Shown here one piece after another: positions 7,926-14,052 of a DNA stretch of 15,845 bases. The notes under the pieces are model-generated. The model had not been told where the DNA came from, did no database searches, and was given only the letters and a program-made list of their open reading frames with translations. A program made the translations under genes and the position numbers. The stretch is from an uncultured Lachnospiraceae bacterium (GTDB lineage Bacteria > Bacillota > Clostridia > Lachnospirales > Lachnospiraceae). The stretch is taken from positions 1 to 15,845 of the forward strand of contig CACZPG010000036.1 in NCBI GenBank assembly GCA_902782965.1. Direction: 5' to 3'. Numbering within the stretch: position 1 is the first letter of the stretch; every line of letters starts with the position of its first letter.

Positions 7926-8582
7926 ATGCTGACACCGGTTGATATTCAACAGAAAAGATTTAAGAACGGACTTGGTTATGATAAGAAGGATGTTACATCA
8001 TTTTTTGATGAAGTATCCAGGAGTTATGGGGAACTCTACAAATCAAATGCCGAATTAAAAGAGAAAGTAATTACACTTACAGATCAGGTACAACATTATA
8101 AAGTTAAAGAAGATGAACTTAAAAAGTCTGTACTCAGAGCTGAGAAGAATTCTCAGGAATCAGTATCAAATGCTGTTAAGACAGCTAAGAGTATTGAGAT
8201 AGAAGCTAATGTCAGAGCTGAGGAGATTGTTAAGCAGGCAAAATACGAGAAAGAAAAACTCGAAACTGCTATCAGTGATTTAAGACGTCAATATGCAGAA
8301 TATAAAGCTAAATTCTCTCGTCTTATGAGAGAACACATGAAATATCTGGATGAACATGATTTTGATGTTGATGCGGAAAGCTTTGCTGCAAGAAATCCTG
8401 CTCCTGTTATCGAGAAGAAAGAAGATGAACCACAGCTTAAAGATGGTGGTAGTAGTTCTTCATCTTTAGGAGGCGGTAAGATCAGTCTTAAGAATACTCA
8501 CAGTAATTCAGCCAATGTATATGGTTCTACTTTAGGTGGTAGTGGTATTGATCCATTTGCCGATCTGGAGGATTTTATGTAA
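7926..8582 (+). CDS. divIVA: DivIVA-family cell division/polarity protein
   Basis: This is a coiled-coil protein that assembles on negatively curved membrane at septa and poles and recruits partners. The 218 residues begin MLTPVDIQQKRFKNGLGYDKKDVTSFFDEV, the conserved DivIVA N-terminal membrane-binding domain. Compared with Bacillus (KSFRGYD), this segment is one residue shorter and lacks the arginine next to the membrane-inserting phenylalanine. Residues about 28-140 are rich in Glu, Lys, Leu and Ala with heptad character, a coiled coil. The tail from about 160 is Ser/Gly-rich and ends with an acidic, hydrophobic motif (DPFADLEDFM) that could dock a partner. A strong GGGGGAG at 7911-7917 precedes the ATG. 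It is the last gene before the hairpin at 8631-8665, and its position directly after sepF is as in other Firmicutes, except that ylmG and ylmH are missing. Confidence 0.92.
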   Translation: MLTPVDIQQKRFKNGLGYDKKDVTSFFDEVSRSYGELYKSNAELKEKVITLTDQVQHYKVKEDELKKSVLRAEKNSQESVSNAVKTAKSIEIEANVRAEEIVKQAKYEKEKLETAISDLRRQYAEYKAKFSRLMREHMKYLDEHDFDVDAESFAARNPAPVIEKKEDEPQLKDGGSSSSSLGGGKISLKNTHSNSANVYGSTLGGSGIDPFADLEDFM

Positions 8583-8630
8583 GAATTCTACTTTCAGCAG
8601 ATTAAAAGGATTACAATAAATATTTTAAAT

Positions 8631-8665
8631 ATGGGACATGGGAATGAGCTCCCATGTCTCATTTT
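8631..8665 (+). terminator. Hairpin, probable Rho-independent terminator after divIVA
   Basis: ATGGGACATGGGA (8631-8643) pairs with TCCCATGTCTCAT (8650-8662) as a 13-bp stem with one G-U pair and a 6-base loop, followed by a short T run (8662-8665). The stem is strong but the T tract is short, so termination may be incomplete and allow read-through into aroB. It separates the division cluster from the aroB-lspA genes. Confidence 0.7.
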
Positions 8666-8698
8666 GTATATGGTGTAAATATTTATATATGTTTTTAT

Positions 8699-8705
8699 AG
8701 GAGGT
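8699..8705 (+). promoter_or_regulatory. Consensus ribosome binding site of aroB
   Basis: AGGAGGT ends 5 bases before the ATG at 8711 and fixes that codon as the start. An in-frame ATG at 8654 lies inside the right arm of the terminator hairpin and has no ribosome binding site, so it is rejected. I found no convincing promoter between the hairpin and this site. Confidence 0.85.
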
Positions 8706-8710
8706 TTATT

Positions 8711-9844
8711 ATGCCATTATTATCTAATGTACTTCCGGTAAATTTTGACGGTCGGTATATCTACGATATTGTATATGCAATGGATTTCACTAATCTGACT
8801 GAGTATTTACATAAGTTTAATCCTGCTCGTGATAAAAAACTCTGTATTGTTTCCGATTCAAAGGTTTCCGAGCTTTATATTGAGAAACTTAAAGCTATAT
8901 GTGGTCATGATTTTACCAAGATAGTTACTTTTGTTTTTCATGAAGGAGAAGAGAGTAAGAATCTTGATACAATTAAGGAACTCTATATTATGCTTATAGA
9001 AGAGCATTTTGACAGAAGTGACCTTATGATAGCTCTCGGAGGCGGAGTTACAGGAGATATGTGCGGATATGCTGCAGCTACATATCTGAGAGGAATTGAT
9101 TATATTCAGATTCCTACCAGTCTTCTGGCTGATGTAGATTCCAGCATTGGTGGTAAGACCGGTGTAGATTTTGATCAGTATAAGAATATGGTCGGTGCTT
9201 TTCATATGCCGAAACTGGTATATATAAACCTGTCTACATTAACGACACTCGATAAGAGACAGTTCTGGTCCGGAATGGGAGAGGTTGTTAAGTCAGCTCT
9301 TATAAAGGATGAAGAATTCTATTATTACTTAAAAGAAAATATAGATGCTCTTAAATCTATAAGTAGTGACGATGAACTTCTTGATTATGATATTCTGAAG
9401 GAAATAATTCTCAGAAGTAATATGATTAAAAGAAGTGTAGTTGAAGAGGATCCTCATGAAACAAAAGGGGAAAGAGCTTTACTTAACTATGGTCACACAC
9501 TGGGACATGCTATCGAAAGATTTATGAATTTCGAGCTGCTTCATGGAGAATGTGTTGCTATAGGATGTATTCTTGCTGCATATATATCCAGAGATAAGGG
9601 ATTGCTTAGCATAGAAGAAACAAAAGATATAGAAAGCTTTATCAGAAATAATTTCGACCTTCCTGAGTTAAAACTCAGTGAGGAAGACATGGATGAGATA
9701 ATAGAAATCACTCACAGTGATAAGAAGATGAGCGGAGACATAATCAAATTTATTCTGCTAAATAAGATAGGAAATGCAGTTATTAATACAGAAGTTTCTG
9801 AGTATGAGATGAAAGAGGCTCTTAAGGAATACTGTAACTGCTGA
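8711..9844 (+). CDS. aroB: 3-Dehydroquinate synthase
   Basis: AroB is the second enzyme of the shikimate pathway and converts DAHP to 3-dehydroquinate in the cytosol using NAD and a divalent metal, usually zinc. From the start set by the strong RBS it has 377 residues, normal for the family. The NAD-binding segment reads ALGGGVTGDMCGYAAATYLR at 108-127. The substrate-binding IPTSLLADVDSSIGGKTGV follows at 134-152, then SGMGEVVKSALIKD at 187-200. The metal ligands are E191, H262 (in NYGHTLGHAIE) and H278 (in LLHGE), with the same 16-residue spacing between the histidines as in characterised AroB. No other aromatic-pathway gene is nearby, so its place between divIVA and lspA is probably operon reshuffling rather than functional coupling. 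lspA starts 14 bases after its stop. Confidence 0.96.
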   Translation: MPLLSNVLPVNFDGRYIYDIVYAMDFTNLTEYLHKFNPARDKKLCIVSDSKVSELYIEKLKAICGHDFTKIVTFVFHEGEESKNLDTIKELYIMLIEEHFDRSDLMIALGGGVTGDMCGYAAATYLRGIDYIQIPTSLLADVDSSIGGKTGVDFDQYKNMVGAFHMPKLVYINLSTLTTLDKRQFWSGMGEVVKSALIKDEEFYYYLKENIDALKSISSDDELLDYDILKEIILRSNMIKRSVVEEDPHETKGERALLNYGHTLGHAIERFMNFELLHGECVAIGCILAAYISRDKGLLSIEETKDIESFIRNNFDLPELKLSEEDMDEIIEITHSDKKMSGDIIKFILLNKIGNAVINTEVSEYEMKEALKEYCNC

Positions 9845-9858
9845 ATCAGAGGAATATA

Positions 9859-10416
9859 ATGAATAATAACACTAAAAGCATAATCAGATATTTACTTGCG
9901 TTTATTTCAATAATAGTACTTGCACTTATCGATCAGTATACTAAATTTCTAGTAGTAAATCATATTTCAGTAGGTGAAGAAATTCCGGTTTTAGGGGATG
10001 CTGTAGTTTTTACCCAACTACATAACAGTGGAGCAGCCTGGAGCAGTTTTTCAGGAAAGATACCATTTCTGCTTATAATAACAGCTATAGTATCTGTTTT
10101 AATGATTTATGTATATATAAAATTAAGAAATAATGATAAGTTCAAGGCTGTTCGTGTTCTTATAGTTTTCATTCTCGGAGGAGCAATTGGAAATCTTATA
10201 GACAGAATACGTTATGGATATGTTATTGACTTTATATTTTTCAAGATAATACATTTTCCAGTTTTTAATTTTGCTGATATATGTGTTACCGTTAGTATGT
10301 TTGTGCTTATTTATCTATTCTTCTTTAAATACAAATCAGAAGAAATAGATGCTGCATTTAATATCAAAAAAAGCAATTCCGGTACTGCAAAATCTGACAG
10401 TAAAGATCAGATTTAG
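9859..10416 (+). CDS. lspA: Lipoprotein signal peptidase (signal peptidase II)
   Basis: This is a membrane aspartyl protease that removes the signal peptide of prolipoproteins after lipid modification. The 185 residues contain four transmembrane helices (about 10-31, 68-88, 97-112 and 138-157). All family blocks are visible: LIDQYTKFLV near 24-33, LHNSGAAWSSF near 54-64, GNLIDRIRYGYVIDFI near 111-126, and FNFADICVTV near 136-145. The catalytic aspartates are D124 (in VIDFI) and D140 (in NFADI). The C-terminus carries a charged tail of about 25 residues after the last helix, slightly longer than in E. coli. AGAGGAA just before the ATG is the ribosome binding site. lspA next to rluD is a common bacterial arrangement, which supports both calls. 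Confidence 0.96.
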   Translation: MNNNTKSIIRYLLAFISIIVLALIDQYTKFLVVNHISVGEEIPVLGDAVVFTQLHNSGAAWSSFSGKIPFLLIITAIVSVLMIYVYIKLRNNDKFKAVRVLIVFILGGAIGNLIDRIRYGYVIDFIFFKIIHFPVFNFADICVTVSMFVLIYLFFFKYKSEEIDAAFNIKKSNSGTAKSDSKDQI

Positions 10417-10493
10417 AAAGAAGAAAATTCAGAAATTACAGATTAATTAATTATATATTTAAATTAATAACAATCAAAATATTATAATAAGTT

Positions 10494-11552
10494 ATGAACC
10501 AGGATATCAATGATATAATCGAATTAAATATTAGCACGGAATATAGTGGAATCCGACTTGATAAATACTTGTCTGATGAACTATCAGATCTGTCACGTTC
10601 ATATATCAGGAAACTTATTGATGACGGAAAAATCCTTAAAGTCATTTCTGGAAACGACCAAAATACATCTATTCTAAAAGCTTCATATAAACTCAGGGAG
10701 GGTGATATTATTCGTATTATGCTTCCAGAACCTGAGAAGCTTGATATTATCCCTGAAAACATCCCAATAAATATAGTATACGAAGATGATGATCTTATAG
10801 TAGTTGATAAACCACAGGGGATGGTAGTTCATCCCGCAGCCGGTAATTACTCCGGAACACTTGTTAATGCATTGATGTATCATTGTGGAGACAGTCTTTC
10901 TTCAATAAATGGTGTTGAAAGGCCCGGAATCGTGCATAGAATTGATAAAGATACAAGTGGACTGCTTGTTATATGTAAAACTAATAAAGCTCACCAGGAA
11001 CTTGCCAGACAGTTTGAAGAGCATACCATTAATCGTATATATAGCTGTATAGTATATAATCATTTTGATATAGAGAAAATGATCAAAGTATCTGCTGATG
11101 ATATTTCGAATTTGTCAGATTATGAGAAGCTGAATTTTGCTTCTGATAATGTAAATGAATTAAGCTATCAGGACACTGATGAATTCTATACTCTTAAAAT
11201 TGATAAAGCAATAAACAGAGGAAAGAATGACCGCAAAAGGATGGTTATTGACCCTTCAGGAAGAAGAGCTGTAACTCATATATATCTGAAGAAGAATCTG
11301 AATGATAACTATTCATACATTAAGTGCAAACTTGAAACCGGACGCACTCACCAGATAAGAGTACATTTATCCAGCATCAATCATCCACTTCTTGGAGATC
11401 CTGTTTATGGTCCTAAGAAATGTCCTTACAATCTTAAGGGACAGGTTCTTCATGCAGGTACTCTTGGTTTTATGCATCCTGTAACAGGCGAATATATGGA
11501 ATTCAAAAGTGAACTTCCTGATTATTTCAACAAACTGCTTGATATATTATAA
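10494..11552 (+). CDS. RluD-family 23S rRNA pseudouridine synthase with an internal insertion
   Basis: This enzyme isomerises specific uridines in large-subunit rRNA. An N-terminal S4-like RNA-binding domain occupies about 17-78 (RLDKYLSDELSDLSRSYIRKLI). The catalytic domain begins at about 93 (YEDDDLIVVDKPQGMVVHPA). The catalytic aspartate is D151 in HRIDKDTSGLLV, and the C-terminal block ETGRTHQIRVHL at 281-292 is canonical. At 352 residues it is about 40-50 longer than usual; the extra length sits at about 188-237, between NRIYSCIV and the INRGKNDRKRMV segment, and is rich in Asp, Glu, Ser and Asn. The ATG has no clear Shine-Dalgarno sequence, but a perfect TATAAT ends 5 bases upstream. 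The exact paralogue (RluD versus RluC/A type) cannot be fixed, so I give no symbol. It is separated from lspA by 77 AT-rich bases. Confidence 0.9.
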   Translation: MNQDINDIIELNISTEYSGIRLDKYLSDELSDLSRSYIRKLIDDGKILKVISGNDQNTSILKASYKLREGDIIRIMLPEPEKLDIIPENIPINIVYEDDDLIVVDKPQGMVVHPAAGNYSGTLVNALMYHCGDSLSSINGVERPGIVHRIDKDTSGLLVICKTNKAHQELARQFEEHTINRIYSCIVYNHFDIEKMIKVSADDISNLSDYEKLNFASDNVNELSYQDTDEFYTLKIDKAINRGKNDRKRMVIDPSGRRAVTHIYLKKNLNDNYSYIKCKLETGRTHQIRVHLSSINHPLLGDPVYGPKKCPYNLKGQVLHAGTLGFMHPVTGEYMEFKSELPDYFNKLLDIL

Positions 11553-11606
11553 CTTTCAACTGACAGTTACTGCAGAATCGAATATAAACGAAATGAATTA
11601 ATTAAA

Positions 11607-12683
11607 ATGAATATAGATGAAATAAAAAGAACTATAGATACAAATTATACCGGATTAAATAAACCGAATAATATCTTACTTAATACTGAAGGAATAGTAC
11701 CCTTAGTCCAGTCTGAGGGCATGAATAGTCTTAGAGGAATCAAACATGGTTTTACCACAAGAATCGGTGGAGTAAGCAGTGGTATATATGAATCCCTTAA
11801 CATGGGACTGCATCTTGAGGATGATAAAGATTTAGTATTAGAAAATTACAGAAGAGTTGGCGAGAGTCTCGGAATAGATTACAGAAGGATTTCGGCACCT
11901 AACCAGGTTCATAAAACCAATATTCTTTCAGTTAAGGAAGAGGATGCAGGAGACGGTATTTCCAGAGACCTGACCCATTTTGAAATTGATGCTCAGATTA
12001 CAAATATTCCCGGGATTCCACTAATTGTATATTCAGCTGACTGTGTTCCAATACTTCTTGCTGATCCTATAAGTCGCGTTATTGCAAGCGTTCATGCAGG
12101 CTGGAGAGGAAGCGTACAGGGAATCACTGCTAAAACAATACATAAAATGATAAATGAATATGGTTGCTTAAGTGAGAATATCCATGCATTTATCGGTCCG
12201 TCAATAGGCCCTGAGAATTATGAGGTTGATCAGACGGTAATAGATGAATTATTTAAATGTCCTTATATTGATCTAAGTCCTGAAAATCTGTCTTATACCG
12301 ATATATTTCTGGAATTTGACGATAACTGGAAGGATAAGCTGTTATCGGGAGAGCATCTGAATAAAGATAATCTATTACACAAAGATATCTATGTATGCTG
12401 TCATTCCGGATCTTATCTAAGGGATAATATACCGGAGAATTATATAGGTTTAACACAGCCTAATAAAGGAGCAGCATATGGTCTGTTCAGAACTGTACGA
12501 TTTAGAAAAAGATATATGCTTAACTTGTGGAATCTAAATGAACTTATAATGATTAATTCCGGTCTTCGTCCGGGACACATTTATAATTCCAGACTCTGTA
12601 CAATGAAGTATCATGATTTATTCTTCTCTCACAGATATACAAATGGAAGAAGAGGACTTAATGCAGGATTAATATCTTTATAA
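11607..12683 (+). CDS. pgeF: PgeF/YlmD (YfiH) family protein: multicopper-oxidase-like fold / purine nucleoside phosphorylase, extended
   Basis: This family was described as polyphenol oxidase or laccase-like, later as a purine nucleoside phosphorylase/adenosine deaminase, and as a peptidoglycan-editing factor that removes misincorporated residues from precursors. The core motifs are KHGFTTRIGGVSSGIYESLN near 46-65, NQVHKTNI near 99-106, SADCVPILLADP near 143-154, HAGWRGSVQGI near 163-173, IGPSIGPENYEVD near 196-208 and LCTMKYHDLFFSHR near 330-343. The metal or catalytic residues H102, C146 and H163 are present with the expected 17-residue Cys-His spacing. The usual GP-CC-YEV reads GPENYEV. 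At 358 residues it is about 80 longer than typical. An extra segment lies at about 223-300 and contains CCHSG, and the N-terminus has about 30 additional residues. No strong RBS is seen. In Bacillus the orthologue ylmD lies immediately before ylmE; here it follows rluD. Confidence 0.88.
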   Translation: MNIDEIKRTIDTNYTGLNKPNNILLNTEGIVPLVQSEGMNSLRGIKHGFTTRIGGVSSGIYESLNMGLHLEDDKDLVLENYRRVGESLGIDYRRISAPNQVHKTNILSVKEEDAGDGISRDLTHFEIDAQITNIPGIPLIVYSADCVPILLADPISRVIASVHAGWRGSVQGITAKTIHKMINEYGCLSENIHAFIGPSIGPENYEVDQTVIDELFKCPYIDLSPENLSYTDIFLEFDDNWKDKLLSGEHLNKDNLLHKDIYVCCHSGSYLRDNIPENYIGLTQPNKGAAYGLFRTVRFRKRYMLNLWNLNELIMINSGLRPGHIYNSRLCTMKYHDLFFSHRYTNGRRGLNAGLISL

Positions 12684-12732
12684 TGTCAAAAGTCACTTTA
12701 AAATCCACATTATAATAATTGAGGTTAAAAAT

Positions 12733-13815
12733 ATGAATGGAACAGGTCTAGTGCTTGCCGGTGGCGGCGGTAAAGGAATCTATCAGGTTGGTATGCTGAA
12801 ATCTCTTGCAGAAGCCGGCTTGCTGGATGATATAGTTGCAGTTTCCGGAACTTCAATTGGTTCTGTTAATGCTGTTCTTTTTTCAGAGGGAATTGCCGAA
12901 TATAACAGAAAACAGCAGACAGAAACAGTTCAGACTCCTGAAATCAAAGAGAGTTCCAGGAACTCAGCCATAAAGTATGCTATAGATCAAATGGAAAAAG
13001 CCTGGGATGAGATAGATTTCGGTGTATTCTTCAATACAGATGTTACCAGTCTTAAAGCAGGAGACAGTCATTTCTCCAGAAATGCCACATCTTCTCTGAT
13101 AGATAAATACCTTGATTATTCTCTGTTCAAAGATGATATGGTTATACCTACCTATGTTACCTGTGCAGGCTGTCCGGAAGGTATTGTAACTTATGAACAG
13201 ATTACAAATGAGGAATTAAAACTTCTTACATCAGCCTCAACAGAACAGACATACGCTGATTATACTACGCAGTATATGCTTCTAAATGATAAGACACCTG
13301 ATTATATTAAATCAGCTATACTTGCGACAACTGCATTACCGGTTATTTATTCTCCGGTAAATGTTGATGGCAGACTATATATTGATGGTGGTGTCAAAGA
13401 TAATGTTCCTGTGAAACCCCTTCACGATATTGGAATAAGAAGATTTATAGTAATCGAACTTTCTAATGAATCCTGTATTACAAATATTCAGAATTATTCC
13501 GATTCAGAAATTATTGATATACTTCCAAGCCATGATCTTGGTTCACTGCTTAGTGGAACAATGAATTTTGACAGAGAAGATATAGCTGTAAAAAAGGAGA
13601 TAGGTGTAAGAGACGGCAGAAGATATATCAAGACTCATTTTGAAAAAGATGAAATATACATTAAACTAGAGAGGGAACTGGCTATAAGGGACTACGAAAG
13701 CATCATACAGCAGCGTGATTTTGATAGAAAATATAATTCTCTCAGCAGTGATGTAAACAGCAGATTTGACTACATTAATAATCTGGAGAAATCTCTTAAA
13801 AAATATGATCTTTAG
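12733..13815 (+). CDS. Patatin-like phospholipase (RssA/YjjU-type esterase of the alpha-beta hydrolase relatives)
   Basis: This is a serine hydrolase likely acting on acyl esters such as phospholipids or lysophospholipids; the substrate is unknown. The 360 residues carry all patatin marks. The oxyanion-hole glycine loop LVLAGGGGKGIYQVG spans 6-20, the nucleophile elbow GTSIG spans 39-43 with Ser41, and the catalytic dyad aspartate is D218 in YIDGGVKDNVPV. ATTALPVIYSPV near 198-209 precedes it as in the family. There is no signal peptide or transmembrane helix, so it is probably cytosolic or membrane-peripheral. The C-terminal third (about 250-360) is charged and helical and not family-diagnostic. 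GAGGT at 12721-12725 is a good RBS. It follows pgeF by 49 bases and ends directly before a strong terminator, so it is the last gene of this transcription unit. Confidence 0.9.
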   Translation: MNGTGLVLAGGGGKGIYQVGMLKSLAEAGLLDDIVAVSGTSIGSVNAVLFSEGIAEYNRKQQTETVQTPEIKESSRNSAIKYAIDQMEKAWDEIDFGVFFNTDVTSLKAGDSHFSRNATSSLIDKYLDYSLFKDDMVIPTYVTCAGCPEGIVTYEQITNEELKLLTSASTEQTYADYTTQYMLLNDKTPDYIKSAILATTALPVIYSPVNVDGRLYIDGGVKDNVPVKPLHDIGIRRFIVIELSNESCITNIQNYSDSEIIDILPSHDLGSLLSGTMNFDREDIAVKKEIGVRDGRRYIKTHFEKDEIYIKLERELAIRDYESIIQQRDFDRKYNSLSSDVNSRFDYINNLEKSLKKYDL

Positions 13816-13818
13816 GAT

Positions 13819-13856
13819 AAAAACGTGTTAATTGACTATAATTGACACGTTTTTTT
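13819..13856 (+). terminator. Strong Rho-independent terminator after the patatin gene
   Basis: The left arm AAAAACGTGTTAATT (13819-13833) and right arm AATTGACACGTTTTT (13840-13854) form a 15-bp stem with one G-U pair and a 6-base loop. The arm runs into seven consecutive T residues (13850-13856). The A-tract on the other side gives it a symmetric appearance, so it might also work on the opposite strand. Confidence 0.9.
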
Positions 13857-13891
13857 GATTTAATATTTTGATTTATTATTTTGATTTATTA
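13853..13891 (+). repeat. Three 13-bp tandem repeats in AT-rich spacer
   Basis: The unit TTTTGATTTATTA occurs at 13866-13878 and 13879-13891, with a near-identical copy TTTTGATTTAATA at 13853-13865 and a decayed partial copy after it. The repeats begin in the T tract of the terminator. The surrounding spacer (13857-14010) consists almost wholly of A and T with recurring TTGAT and TATTAT words; I see no gene in it. Confidence 0.8.
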
Positions 13892-13940
13892 TTCTGTTTT
13901 TATATTATAATATTATATTTTTGATATTTATGTATAATTA

Positions 13941-13969
13941 TTGATATTATTTTGATTAGATATTATAAT
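13941..13969 (+). promoter_or_regulatory. Sigma-A-type promoter of the GGDEF gene
   Basis: TTGATA at 13941-13946 and a perfect TATAAT at 13964-13969 are separated by 17 bases, close to the housekeeping consensus. Transcription would start near 13976, giving a leader of about 77 bases. The spacer is so AT-rich that chance matches are likely; another TATAAT occurs at 13994-13999 but without a well-placed -35 element. Confidence 0.5.
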
Positions 13970-14052
13970 TGTATTATTGATAATCGTAAAAAATATAATA
14001 ATGACAACATTGACAAGTCGTCTTTAAAAGATAATGGAATACCCTGAATAAT

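Noticed and set aside
8654..8710. N-terminal extension of AroB from the ATG at 8654
   Set aside because: That ATG is within the right arm of the terminator hairpin and lacks a ribosome binding site; 8711 follows a consensus AGGAGGT and gives the normal family length.
12733..13815. Patatin as effector of an anti-phage (CBASS-type) system
   Set aside because: No cyclic-nucleotide synthase of the CD-NTase type is nearby; the adjacent GGDEF gene is separated by a strong terminator and its own promoter and belongs to an ordinary membrane-sensor architecture.
13853..13891. CRISPR array or replication-origin iterons
   Set aside because: The 13-bp units are directly adjacent without spacers and only three exist. 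There are no cas genes, replication initiator gene or DnaA-box cluster nearby.
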